A DNA stretch of 64,000 nucleotides. Origin: an uncultured Parabacteroides sp. (GTDB lineage Bacteria; Bacteroidota; Bacteroidia; Bacteroidales; Tannerellaceae). Below the pieces are notes generated by a model. It had not been told where the DNA came from, searched no databases, and worked only from the letters and a program-made list of their open reading frames with translations. Positions 33,769 through 41,881 of the stretch are shown here, piece by piece. Position 1 is the stretch's first letter. Each line of letters begins with the position of its first letter. Both the position numbers and the translations under genes were made by a program. The DNA lies in assembly GCF_905196875.1 (NCBI RefSeq), contig NZ_CAJJWO010000006.1:78305-142304 (forward strand), given 5' to 3'.

Positions 33769-34359
33769 ATGGACGTCGCCATTATTAAGTATAATGCCGG
33801 AAATATTTACTCAGTGAGCTATGCACTGAAACGATTGGGCGTAAGTCCTGTGATTACAGCCGATCCGGAATTATTGCATAAAGCGGATAAAGTGATCTTC
33901 CCGGGCGTAGGAGAAGCATTCACTACAATGGATTATCTGAAAGAGCATAAACTGGATGCTATTATCAAGGATCTGAAACAACCCGTACTGGGTATTTGTC
34001 TGGGTATGCAATTATTGTGTCGTCATTCTGAGGAAGGGGATGCAGACTGCCTGGGGATTTTCGATACGGAAGTGAAGCGATTCATACCTCACCGTCATGA
34101 AGACAAGGTTCCTCATATGGGGTGGAACACGATCACGGAGGTTAAAGGAGGTTTATTTACCGCACAATTGGAGAACAAATTTGTTTACTTTGTACATAGT
34201 TATTATGTACCGGTTAATGAGTATACGACTGCAACCACTAATTATATTCTTCCGTTCAGTGCTTCGTTGCATAAGGATAACTTCTATGCGACGCAGTTTC
34301 ATCCGGAAAAGAGTGGTTCTGTCGGTGAAGTGATTCTAAAGAATTTTCTAAAACTATAA
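33769..34359 (+). CDS. hisH: Imidazole glycerol phosphate synthase, glutaminase subunit
   Basis: A 196-aa class I glutamine amidotransferase that feeds ammonia to HisF in histidine synthesis. The nucleophile is Cys77 in LGICLGMQLL, the oxyanion strand is FPGVGEA, and the His/Glu pair of the triad is in TQFHPEKSG near the C-terminus. Full length. It opens a tight run hisH-hisA-hisF-hisIE (gaps of 6-20 bp); the other his genes are not in this window. Confidence 0.97.
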   Translation: MDVAIIKYNAGNIYSVSYALKRLGVSPVITADPELLHKADKVIFPGVGEAFTTMDYLKEHKLDAIIKDLKQPVLGICLGMQLLCRHSEEGDADCLGIFDTEVKRFIPHRHEDKVPHMGWNTITEVKGGLFTAQLENKFVYFVHSYYVPVNEYTTATTNYILPFSASLHKDNFYATQFHPEKSGSVGEVILKNFLKL

Positions 34360-34365
34360 AGATAT

Positions 34366-35085
34366 ATGATCGAGCTTATTCCAGCTATAGATTTGATTGA
34401 CGGCAAATGTGTACGTCTTACGCAAGGCGATTACGACACGAAGAAAGTGTATAACGAAGATCCGCTTGAAGTAGCGAAGATGTTCGAAGCACATGGTATC
34501 CGCCGCCTGCATGTGGTTGACCTGGATGGAGCACGTCAGGGACGGATCATAAACTATCGTGTACTGGAGAAACTGGCTACGCGTACTTCGCTGATAATTG
34601 ATTTCGGAGGCGGACTGAAACAGGAAGATGACCTGGAGATTGCTTTCGAAAGCGGGGCACAGATGGTGACAGGTGGCAGTATTGCCGTAAAGAATCCGGA
34701 GGTATTCACATCGTGGATAACCAAGTTTGGAAGTGAAAAGATTATATTGGGTGCTGATGCGAAGGATAAAAAAATAGCGATCAGCGGATGGGAAGAAACA
34801 ACTAAAGAGGAACTGATACCTTTTATTCAGGGATATTACGACAAAGGCATCACCAAAGTGATCTGTACGGATATCAGCCGGGATGGAATGTTGCAGGGAC
34901 CGGCTATCGAATTGTATAAGGAAATACGGGATGCACTACCTTTTATATATATCATAGCCAGTGGCGGAGTCAGTTCTATTGAAGATATAGAAAAATTGGC
35001 TGAGGCGGGAATACCGGCGGTAATTTTCGGCAAGGCTATATACGAAGGAAAGATCGATTTGAAGGATCTGCTTCGTTTTACCTGA
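34366..35085 (+). CDS. hisA: Phosphoribosylformimino-5-aminoimidazole carboxamide ribotide isomerase
   Basis: A 239-aa (beta/alpha)8 barrel enzyme of histidine synthesis that isomerises ProFAR to PRFAR, the substrate of HisF/HisH. The N-terminus IPAIDLIDGKCVRLTQGDYD contains the catalytic Asp; CTDISRDGMLQGP has the second catalytic Asp and the phosphate-binding GGVSS and VIFGKAIYEGK loops follow. It starts 6 bp after hisH and is translated in the same operon. Confidence 0.97.
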   Translation: MIELIPAIDLIDGKCVRLTQGDYDTKKVYNEDPLEVAKMFEAHGIRRLHVVDLDGARQGRIINYRVLEKLATRTSLIIDFGGGLKQEDDLEIAFESGAQMVTGGSIAVKNPEVFTSWITKFGSEKIILGADAKDKKIAISGWEETTKEELIPFIQGYYDKGITKVICTDISRDGMLQGPAIELYKEIRDALPFIYIIASGGVSSIEDIEKLAEAGIPAVIFGKAIYEGKIDLKDLLRFT

Positions 35086-35105
35086 TAATTAAGGGAGATC
35101 AAAGT

Positions 35106-35861
35106 ATGTTGGCGAAGAGAATAGTACCCTGTCTGGATATCAAGGATGGAAAAACAGTAAAAGGAATTAATTTTGTGAACTTTCGTGATGCAGGAGATCC
35201 TGTTGAACTGGGGGCACAATACAGCCGGGAGGGAGCCGATGAGCTTGTCTACCTGGATATAACCGCTTCACACGAAGGACGTAAGACATTTACCGAATTG
35301 GTGAAGAAAGTGGCCGCAAATATCAGTATTCCGTTTACGGTAGGTGGCGGAATTAATGAATTGAAAGATGTGGACCGCCTGTTGAGTGCCGGAGCCGATA
35401 AGGTTTCGATCAACTCGGCAGCATTACGCAATCCCTCGTTGATCGAAGAGATTGCGAAGAATTTCGGAAGCCAGGTCTGTGTGGTGGCAATCGATGCCAA
35501 TCATGAGAATGGCGACTGGATTTGTTACCTGAACGGGGGGCGTATCCCGACGGAGAAGCACCTGTACGAATGGGCTACTGAAGCGGAAAATAGGGGAGCC
35601 GGAGAAATCCTGTTCACCAGTATGACACACGACGGCGTGAAAAACGGATATGCCAACGACGCATTATCGACATTGGCCGGTAAGCTGCATATTCCGGTCA
35701 TAGCCTCCGGGGGAGCCGGAAAGATGAAAGACTTTCGTGATACATTCGCAGAAGGGAAAGCGGATGCCGCCTTGGCTGCCAGCGTATTTCATTTCGGTGA
35801 GATAGCTATATCCGATTTAAAACAATACCTTCATGCGGAAGGAATCAATGTAAGAATATAA
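35106..35861 (+). CDS. hisF: Imidazole glycerol phosphate synthase, cyclase subunit
   Basis: A 251-aa (beta/alpha)8 barrel, the partner of HisH, which closes the imidazole ring and releases AICAR. The signatures are RIVPCLDIKDGKTVKGINF (catalytic Asp11 region), ITASHEGR, TVGGGI, and TSMTHDGVKNGY with the second catalytic Asp. It is 20 bp downstream of hisA. Confidence 0.97.
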   Translation: MLAKRIVPCLDIKDGKTVKGINFVNFRDAGDPVELGAQYSREGADELVYLDITASHEGRKTFTELVKKVAANISIPFTVGGGINELKDVDRLLSAGADKVSINSAALRNPSLIEEIAKNFGSQVCVVAIDANHENGDWICYLNGGRIPTEKHLYEWATEAENRGAGEILFTSMTHDGVKNGYANDALSTLAGKLHIPVIASGGAGKMKDFRDTFAEGKADAALAASVFHFGEIAISDLKQYLHAEGINVRI

Positions 35862-35874
35862 TCATTAGAATAAG

Positions 35875-36471
35875 ATGAAATTAGATTTTGAAAAAATGGG
35901 CGGACTTATCCCGGCAATCGTTCAGGATAACAATACCAACAAAGTATTGATGCTGGGCTTCATGAATGAAGAAGCCTACGAGGAAACAAAAGAAACCGGA
36001 AAGGTGACATTCTTCAGCCGCACCAAGAATCGTTTGTGGATGAAAGGTGAAACCAGCGGCAATACCCTGCAGGTGGTTAGTATGATGGTAGATTGCGATA
36101 ACGACACGATCCTGATCAAAGCGAATCCGGCCGGTCCGGTTTGCCATACGGGTGCCGATACCTGCTTTGGTGAAAAGAACATTGAAGACATCATGTTCCT
36201 GAAATATCTTCAGGACTTTATCGAACAGCGCCGTCAGGAAATGCCGGAAGGCTCTTACACTACTTCCCTGTTTTTGAAAGGGGTGAACCGTATGGCTCAG
36301 AAAGTAGGAGAAGAAGCTGTCGAAACAGTGATCGAAGCAACAAACGGAACAGAAGAAGGCTTTATCTATGAAGCATCCGACCTGGTCTACCATCTGATCG
36401 TATTACTTACAAGCAAAGGCCTCCGTCTGGAAGACCTGGCACGTGAATTAAAGAAAAGACATAAAGCATAA
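35875..36471 (+). CDS. hisIE: Bifunctional phosphoribosyl-AMP cyclohydrolase / phosphoribosyl-ATP pyrophosphatase
   Basis: A 198-aa fusion. Residues 1-110 are HisI (VLMLGFMNEEAYEETKETGKVTFFSRT, then the metal-binding GPVCHTGADTCF). Residues 115-198 are HisE (FIEQRRQEMPEGSYTTSLF, KVGEEAVETVIEA). They carry out steps 2 and 3 of histidine synthesis. The gene closes the his run; an ABC ATPase begins 6 bp later. Confidence 0.96.
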   Translation: MKLDFEKMGGLIPAIVQDNNTNKVLMLGFMNEEAYEETKETGKVTFFSRTKNRLWMKGETSGNTLQVVSMMVDCDNDTILIKANPAGPVCHTGADTCFGEKNIEDIMFLKYLQDFIEQRRQEMPEGSYTTSLFLKGVNRMAQKVGEEAVETVIEATNGTEEGFIYEASDLVYHLIVLLTSKGLRLEDLARELKKRHKA

Positions 36472-36477
36472 ATTACT

Positions 36478-37155
36478 ATGGAAGATACAATTCTGCTCAG
36501 ACTGGAAGATGTAGAGATCTGCCGCGATGAAAATGTCATACTGCATAATGCCTCTTTTACGCTTCGTAACGGAGAGTTTGTCTATGTCATCGGAAAAGTG
36601 GGTTCCGGAAAGAGCAGTCTGTTGAAATCTTTGTATTGCGAGATCCCGATCGGCCAGGGCGAAGCCTGGCTGATGGATTACAACCTCTGTAAGATGAAGC
36701 GGAAGGATATACCTTATCTTCGGCGGAAACTGGGGATTGTTTTTCAGGATTTCCAACTGCTTACCGACCGCTCGGTGATCAAAAACCTGGAGTTCGTCTT
36801 GCGGGCTACCGGATGGAAGAAGAAGAGCGAAATAAAAGAGCGTATCGACGATGTGCTCCACCAGGTCGGCATGCATAATAAAGGATATAAAATGCCGCAC
36901 GAACTGTCGGGTGGCGAACAGCAGCGTATCGTCATAGCAAGAGCACTCCTGAATGATCCGAAACTGATACTGGCGGACGAACCGACCGGTAATCTCGACC
37001 CGGAAACAAGCGGCCAGATCGTACAGCTTCTGCATGACATTTGCCAGAAAGGTACGGCGGTGATAATGACCACACATAACTATACACTGGTGCATAATTA
37101 CCCGGCCCGTATAGTTAAATGTGAGAATGCCCGTCTGGGTGATGTGGGAGAATGA
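36478..37155 (+). CDS. FtsE-like ABC transporter ATP-binding protein
   Basis: A 225-aa ATPase with Walker A GKVGSGKSS, Q-loop FQDFQLL, signature LSGGEQQR, Walker B LILADEPTGNLD and switch His in MTTHNY. The sequence resembles FtsE, which with FtsX links septal peptidoglycan hydrolysis to division. No ftsX is next to it here, so the membrane partner must be elsewhere. It is placed at the end of the his run with a 6-bp gap; the association may be only transcriptional. Confidence 0.85.
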   Translation: MEDTILLRLEDVEICRDENVILHNASFTLRNGEFVYVIGKVGSGKSSLLKSLYCEIPIGQGEAWLMDYNLCKMKRKDIPYLRRKLGIVFQDFQLLTDRSVIKNLEFVLRATGWKKKSEIKERIDDVLHQVGMHNKGYKMPHELSGGEQQRIVIARALLNDPKLILADEPTGNLDPETSGQIVQLLHDICQKGTAVIMTTHNYTLVHNYPARIVKCENARLGDVGE

Positions 37156-37164
37156 TTTTTTATG

Positions 37165-37172
37165 TAACTTTG
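37165..37172 (+). promoter_or_regulatory. -7 box before lysC
   Basis: TAACTTTG at 37165-37172, 48 bp before ATG 37221; a weak -33 (TGTG) lies 18 bp upstream. The leader shows no lysine-riboswitch-sized structure. Confidence 0.55.
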
Positions 37173-37220
37173 CACACGCAAAATAGCAAGGAACAAACAA
37201 TTTAATTATAGGAAAAGAAA

Positions 37221-38537
37221 ATGAAAGTTTTAAAGTTTGGCGGTACTTCTGTGGGATCTGCACAGAGAATGAAAGATGTAGCAAAATTGATTTGCTCGGG
37301 CGGCCGTGACATTGTCGTATTGTCTGCCATGTCAGGTACAACCAACTCGTTGGTTGAAATATCCGACTACCTGTACAAGAAGAATCCGGATGGTGCAAAC
37401 GAAATTATCAATAAGCTTGCACAGAAATATTACGGACATATTGAAGAACTGTACAGCACTGCCGAATATAAACAGAAAGCCAAAGAACTTGTAAAATCTC
37501 ATTTCGACTATATCCGTACCTTTACAAAAGACTTGTTCACGCTGTTTGAAGAAAAGGTGGTACTGGCACAGGGTGAGTTGATCTCGACCGGTATGATGAA
37601 CCTGTATCTGAATGAAACAGGTGTTAAATCCGTCCTGCTTCCTGCATTGGAATATATGCGTACGGATAAGAATGCAGAACCGGACCCTGTTTACATCAAA
37701 GAACGCCTGGTTAAATTGCTGAACGAACATAAAGATGCTGAATTATATATCACTCAGGGTTATATCTGCCGTAACGCATACGGTGAGATCGATAATCTGC
37801 AGCGTGGTGGTAGCGACTATAGTGCATCTCTGATCGGTTCGGCTCTCAATGCAGACGAAATCCAGATCTGGACAGACATCGACGGAATGCATAACAACGA
37901 CCCGCGTATCGTCGACAAGACATCGCCTGTCCGTAACCTGCATTTCGAAGAAGCGGCAGAACTGGCTTATTTCGGTGCCAAGATCCTGCACCCGACTTGT
38001 ATCCTGCCGGCCAAGCTGAACAATATCCCGGTTCGTCTATTGAATACCATGCAGCCGGATGCTCCCGGTACATTGATCTCCAACGAAACGGAAAAAGGAA
38101 AGATCAAAGCTGTCGCTGCAAAAGATAATATTATCTCCATCAAGATCAAGAGTGGCCGTATGTTGCTGGCTACCGGTTTCCTGCGTAAGGTATTCGAAAT
38201 CTTCGAAAACTACCAGACTCCGATCGATATGGTGACTACTTCGGAAGTAGGCGTATCGGTAACGATCGACAACCGCAAGCATCTGGAAGAAATTGTAGAC
38301 GACCTGAAGAAATACGGAACTGTTACTGTCGATCAGGATATGGTGATCGTATGTGTGGTAGGCGACCTGGAATGGGATAATGTCGGTTTCGAAGCCCGCA
38401 TCGTCCAGGCAATGAAGGATGTGCCGGTCCGTATGATTTCCTACGGCGGAAGCAACTACAACGTTTCGCTTCTGGTAAAGTCGGCGGATAAGAAGAAAGC
38501 GCTGCAGGCGTTAAGCGATCATTTATTCAACAACTAA
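37221..38537 (+). CDS. lysC: Aspartate kinase (monofunctional)
   Basis: A 438-aa enzyme that phosphorylates aspartate, the first step to lysine, threonine and methionine. It begins with the kinase motif KVLKFGGTSVGSAQRM, has the nucleotide-binding LQRGGSDYSASLIG and WTDIDGMHNNDPR, then two ACT domains from about residue 300 (ISIKIKSGRMLLATGFLRKV; VTVDQDMVIVCVVGDLEW) that usually bind the feedback inhibitor. No homoserine dehydrogenase domain is fused. lysA follows 61 bp downstream, so it probably serves lysine and diaminopimelate supply. Confidence 0.95.
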   Translation: MKVLKFGGTSVGSAQRMKDVAKLICSGGRDIVVLSAMSGTTNSLVEISDYLYKKNPDGANEIINKLAQKYYGHIEELYSTAEYKQKAKELVKSHFDYIRTFTKDLFTLFEEKVVLAQGELISTGMMNLYLNETGVKSVLLPALEYMRTDKNAEPDPVYIKERLVKLLNEHKDAELYITQGYICRNAYGEIDNLQRGGSDYSASLIGSALNADEIQIWTDIDGMHNNDPRIVDKTSPVRNLHFEEAAELAYFGAKILHPTCILPAKLNNIPVRLLNTMQPDAPGTLISNETEKGKIKAVAAKDNIISIKIKSGRMLLATGFLRKVFEIFENYQTPIDMVTTSEVGVSVTIDNRKHLEEIVDDLKKYGTVTVDQDMVIVCVVGDLEWDNVGFEARIVQAMKDVPVRMISYGGSNYNVSLLVKSADKKKALQALSDHLFNN

Positions 38538-38545
38538 ATAATATG

Positions 38546-38576
38546 AGGGCAGCCTATTCGAGACTGCCCTTTTTTT
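38546..38576 (+). terminator. Intrinsic terminator between lysC and lysA
   Basis: agggcag (38546-38552) pairs with ctgccct (38564-38570), followed by seven Ts. Only 22 bp remain before lysA and no promoter box is seen there, so lysA depends on read-through or an unseen promoter. Confidence 0.85.
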
Positions 38577-38598
38577 AATTTATATATAATAAAATAAT

Positions 38599-39756
38599 AT
38601 GCTCAAAGGAACATTCCCGATAGATAAACTGAAGGCACTTCCTACGCCTTTTTATTATTATGATGTCAAGTTACTGCAAGATACGTTGGATCTGGTAAAG
38701 ACTGAAGCCGGCAAGTATAATTATCATGTACATTATGCCGTAAAAGCAAACGCCAATCCGCGCATTCTTTCTATTATAGCTGAAAACGGACTGGGAGCCG
38801 ACTGCGTGAGCGGTGGTGAAGTACAGGCCGCTTTAGATGCCGGATTTCCTGCCGACAAGGTGGTTTTTGCCGGTGTAGGTAAAGCCGACTGGGAAATCAA
38901 TCTGGGGTTGGATAACGATATTTTCTGTTTTAATGTGGAGTCGGCTGTCGAGCTGGATATACTGAACGAACTGGCTGCAGCGAAGAATAAGATCGCTTCG
39001 GTAGCCCTCCGTATCAATCCGGAAGTAGATGCACATACACATGCCAAGATCACGACCGGTATGAAGGAGAATAAGTTCGGTATCAACCTGAGTCAGCTCG
39101 GTCAGGTACTGGATAATCTTTCTACATTAAAGAATGTGAAACTGATCGGTATTCATTGCCATATCGGTTCGCAGATCACGGATATGTCTTCTTTCCGTAA
39201 TTTGGTGATCCGTGTGAATGAGATACAGGAAGAACTGGAAGCTCGCGGTATCAATATTGAAAACCTGAACTTCGGCGGAGGCCTGGGTATTGATTACTAT
39301 CATCCGAATCATTTGCCTATCCCTGCTTTCGATAACTATTTCGCTGTATTCAATAAGCTGCTGAAGGTTCGTCCCGGACAGCAGGTGCATTTCGAACCGG
39401 GACGTTCGGTAGTGGCCCAGTGCGGTACGCTTATTTCACAGGTCTTGTATGTGAAGGTCGGCGAGACAAAGAAATTTGCTATTCTCGACGCCGGTTTTAC
39501 GGAACTGATCCGTCCGGCCATGTATGATGCTTACCACCGGATCGAGAACATTTCCAGTGATGAAGCAGTGGAACTTTACGATGTAGTAGGCCCTATCTGC
39601 GAATCATCCGATGTGTTCGGTAAAGATGTGGAGTTGAACAAAGCCCATCGCGGCGACCTGATCGCATTACGTTCTGCCGGAGCATACGGAGAGGTGATGG
39701 CTTCGCAATATAACTGCCGTCGTCTGCCGAAAGCTTACTATTCGGATACCATTTAA
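38599..39756 (+). CDS. lysA: Diaminopimelate decarboxylase
   Basis: A 385-aa PLP enzyme that makes L-lysine from meso-diaminopimelate. The PLP lysine is Lys49 in HYAVKANANP; other landmarks are GLGADCVSGGE, the phosphate-binding NFGGGLGIDY, FEPGRSVVAQCG, and the active-site Cys in GPICESSDVFG. Length is slightly short for the family but complete, ending YNCRRLPKAYYSD. Confidence 0.96.
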   Translation: MLKGTFPIDKLKALPTPFYYYDVKLLQDTLDLVKTEAGKYNYHVHYAVKANANPRILSIIAENGLGADCVSGGEVQAALDAGFPADKVVFAGVGKADWEINLGLDNDIFCFNVESAVELDILNELAAAKNKIASVALRINPEVDAHTHAKITTGMKENKFGINLSQLGQVLDNLSTLKNVKLIGIHCHIGSQITDMSSFRNLVIRVNEIQEELEARGINIENLNFGGGLGIDYYHPNHLPIPAFDNYFAVFNKLLKVRPGQQVHFEPGRSVVAQCGTLISQVLYVKVGETKKFAILDAGFTELIRPAMYDAYHRIENISSDEAVELYDVVGPICESSDVFGKDVELNKAHRGDLIALRSAGAYGEVMASQYNCRRLPKAYYSDTI

Positions 39757-39781
39757 TTGTTAATTAATAATATAGAGAATG

Positions 39782-39817
39782 CCGGGTTTCTTTGTTTTTG
39801 CAAAGGTTCCCGGTTTT
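39782..39817 (+). terminator. Terminator after lysA
   Basis: ccggg (39782-39786) pairs with cccgg (39809-39813) and ctttg with caaag further in, followed by tttt. Confidence 0.75.
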
Positions 39818-39821
39818 CTTG

Positions 39822-39851
39822 TTTGTAGTGTTTCCTTTTTTACTACCTTTG
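39822..39851 (+). promoter_or_regulatory. Promoter of the lipoprotein gene at 39897
   Basis: TTTG at 39822-39825, 18 bp, TACCTTTG at 39844-39851, 45 bp before the start codon. Confidence 0.7.
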
Positions 39852-39896
39852 TACGATCCCTTTGTGTGGAGTCTTGAAGGCATTAACGATTAACAG

Positions 39897-40664
39897 ATGA
39901 AATGTGAAATGAGAAAGAAAGATTTATATTGGGTATTTGCGGTTTGTTTGATAATGTTGTCCTCCTGTCTGGGTGATTCTACTACCCGCATAACGGTTGG
40001 GCAGCAGGAGGCTGTTTATCAGGTACGTCCTTCCAGAGGCCTTGTCCTGAGAGATGGTCGTTTGATATACTCTTCCAGCATAAACTCGTTACGTGCCGAT
40101 GCCGGAGATTGTTTTCTGGTAGAGTATTCTTTTGATTCTGCCAGTCCTGAATTGCAAAAGACTGACAGTCTATCGGTAGAACTATTAGGTACTCCTATCG
40201 AAGTTCCATTGTGGACATCCGGAGGAACTGTTAAATCTGACACCTTGTTGACAGACGAACAATATATCTCTACGATAGGGAGCCGTACGGCTTACATCAA
40301 AGGGCGTCTTTTCCTTTGGCCTACCCTGACGGAACCGGAAAGCCAGGTGGATAGCTTTGTAATGCATTATGATACGGTTAACTGGTACACAACAGCCGAT
40401 GGTTTACGTACTTATAATCTTTATTTACGTGCGATCAGAAAATCGGAAATATCGGCAGATGCAGACTCTGTGAAGGTGACTCATACGGAGGCATTCGATA
40501 TTGAACGCTTTTTCAATAAAGCGTTGGAGATGGAAACAGCTAACAATGCGGAAAAGCTTACTATTGCAATTAATTATGTTGCAAAACCCAATAAGGACAC
40601 AACAGCTGTTGAATGGTCTACATTGGCGTTAGATTATACGTTGGAAAATAAGACGGGAGAATAA
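39897..40664 (+). CDS. Lipoprotein of unknown function (paralogue of 23102-23881)
   Basis: A 255-aa protein with a lipoprotein signal (LYWVFAVCLIMLSSC) starting from ATG 39897 or the in-frame ATG 39909. The body is beta-rich (VYQVRPSRGLVLRDGRLIYS). The C-terminus (IAINYVAKPNKDTTAVEWST) matches the end of the lipoprotein at 23102-23881, so both belong to one family. I do not recognise a named domain. It has its own promoter and stands alone between lysA and the Yip1 gene. Confidence 0.7.
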   Translation: MKCEMRKKDLYWVFAVCLIMLSSCLGDSTTRITVGQQEAVYQVRPSRGLVLRDGRLIYSSSINSLRADAGDCFLVEYSFDSASPELQKTDSLSVELLGTPIEVPLWTSGGTVKSDTLLTDEQYISTIGSRTAYIKGRLFLWPTLTEPESQVDSFVMHYDTVNWYTTADGLRTYNLYLRAIRKSEISADADSVKVTHTEAFDIERFFNKALEMETANNAEKLTIAINYVAKPNKDTTAVEWSTLALDYTLENKTGE

Positions 40665-40760
40665 AAGATATACGGATAAAAATAAAGGTTTTCGGTAAAG
40701 GGAGGTTACCGTTATTGACGATAAAAGGTTTTGTATAACAATTTGTATCCCTTATTTTTA

Positions 40761-40768
40761 TACTTTTG
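40761..40768 (+). promoter_or_regulatory. -7 box of the Yip1-smpB-metH operon
   Basis: TACTTTTG at 40761-40768, 23 bp before ATG 40792. No -33 match at the standard distance. Confidence 0.55.
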
Positions 40769-40791
40769 TCATTTTAATAGAAAACGGAGAG

Positions 40792-41358
40792 ATGTATAAA
40801 GAGATATTAAAATGGGTAATAGCTATCATTTCCCAACCGGGGAAGGCGTGGGAAATGCTGACAAAGAAAGAAGAGAAGGGTGACGAATTCTTGTCGAAGT
40901 TTGTGTATCCGTTAATCGGATTAGTTACAGCCGCAGCTTTTCTGGGTGTATTGTTTACGCGAAAGGAGTTTGATATAGAGTTGGCTTTAAAATCCTCGAT
41001 CAAGACATTGGTCGCTTCATTCGGTGGTTTTTATCTGGGTGCTTACCTGTTGAATGAGCTTTGGCAGGGATTCTTTAAAAGAACGAAAGATATGAAACTT
41101 TGCCAACGCTTTGTCGGTTATTCCTCTTCATTGATGTTTGCGTTGAACATCGTCCTGATGCTATTGCCGGAGTTTTTCTTTCTGCGTATTTTTATACTTT
41201 ATACTTTTTATATCGTATGGGAAGGAGCAGGACCTTATATGCAGGTGGCAGAGAATGAACGCCTGAAGTTTGCCGGTATAGCAACCGTAGTTATTTTACT
41301 GACGCCAGCCGTGATCGAATTTGTACTATTCATGTTGATGCCGGGCTTGCGTTATTGA
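40792..41358 (+). CDS. Yip1-domain integral membrane protein
   Basis: A 188-aa inner-membrane protein with about five helices (FVYPLIGLVTAAAFLGVLF, TLVASFGGFYLGAYLL, LMFALNIVLMLLP, FFFLRIFILYTFYIV, IATVVILLTPAVIEFVLFML). The N-terminal WVIAIISQPGKAWEML is typical of bacterial Yip1-family proteins, whose function is unknown. It is followed by smpB after 13 bp. Confidence 0.82.
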   Translation: MYKEILKWVIAIISQPGKAWEMLTKKEEKGDEFLSKFVYPLIGLVTAAAFLGVLFTRKEFDIELALKSSIKTLVASFGGFYLGAYLLNELWQGFFKRTKDMKLCQRFVGYSSSLMFALNIVLMLLPEFFFLRIFILYTFYIVWEGAGPYMQVAENERLKFAGIATVVILLTPAVIEFVLFMLMPGLRY

Positions 41359-41371
41359 CAGATAGAAAAAG

Positions 41372-41833
41372 ATGAAAGAGAAGATTAGTAATAATATACA
41401 GATAAAGAATAAACGGGCCACATTCGATTTCGAATTGCTCGAAACATTCACTGCCGGGATCGTATTGACCGGGACGGAGATCAAATCGATCCGCCTGGGA
41501 AAAGCCAGCCTGGTGGATACTTTTTGTATCGTGGAAAGAGGCGAGTTATGGGTGAAGAACATGTATATCGCCGAATATTTCTATGGTACATATAATAATC
41601 ATGTGGCACGCCGCGACCGTAAGCTGTTGCTGACGAAGAAGGAGTTGCGCAAGATTGAAGGTGCAGCCCGCAACAGCGGTTTCACTATTGTTCCTACCCG
41701 CATGTTTATCAATGAGAAGGGGCTAGCCAAAGTAGTTGTCGCCATCGCCAAAGGTAAGAAAGAATACGATAAGCGCGATTCGATCAAGGCCCGTGACGAT
41801 AAGCGGGAGATGGACAGAGCATTTAAACGGTAA
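41372..41833 (+). CDS. smpB: SsrA-binding protein SmpB
   Basis: A 153-aa RNA-binding protein that brings tmRNA to stalled ribosomes. Characteristic features are NKRATFDFELLETFTAGIVL, LTGTEIKSIRLGKASL, the YIAEYFYGTYNNH strand and the basic C-terminal tail KKEYDKRDSIKARDDKREMDR that enters the decoding centre. Standard length. The ssrA gene is not in this window. Confidence 0.96.
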   Translation: MKEKISNNIQIKNKRATFDFELLETFTAGIVLTGTEIKSIRLGKASLVDTFCIVERGELWVKNMYIAEYFYGTYNNHVARRDRKLLLTKKELRKIEGAARNSGFTIVPTRMFINEKGLAKVVVAIAKGKKEYDKRDSIKARDDKREMDRAFKR

Positions 41834-41881
41834 GATATATTGACTTGCCGTTTTTCTTTTCACCAAGAAAAAAACATATCT

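Noticed and set aside
36448..37398. A 316-codon minus-strand frame opposite the FtsE-like gene
   Set aside because: It spans three plus-strand features including the hisIE end and the lysC start, with no plausible protein motifs.
41834..41881. Cobalamin riboswitch before metH
   Set aside because: The 48-bp spacer is too short for the aptamer and has no B12-box-like sequence.
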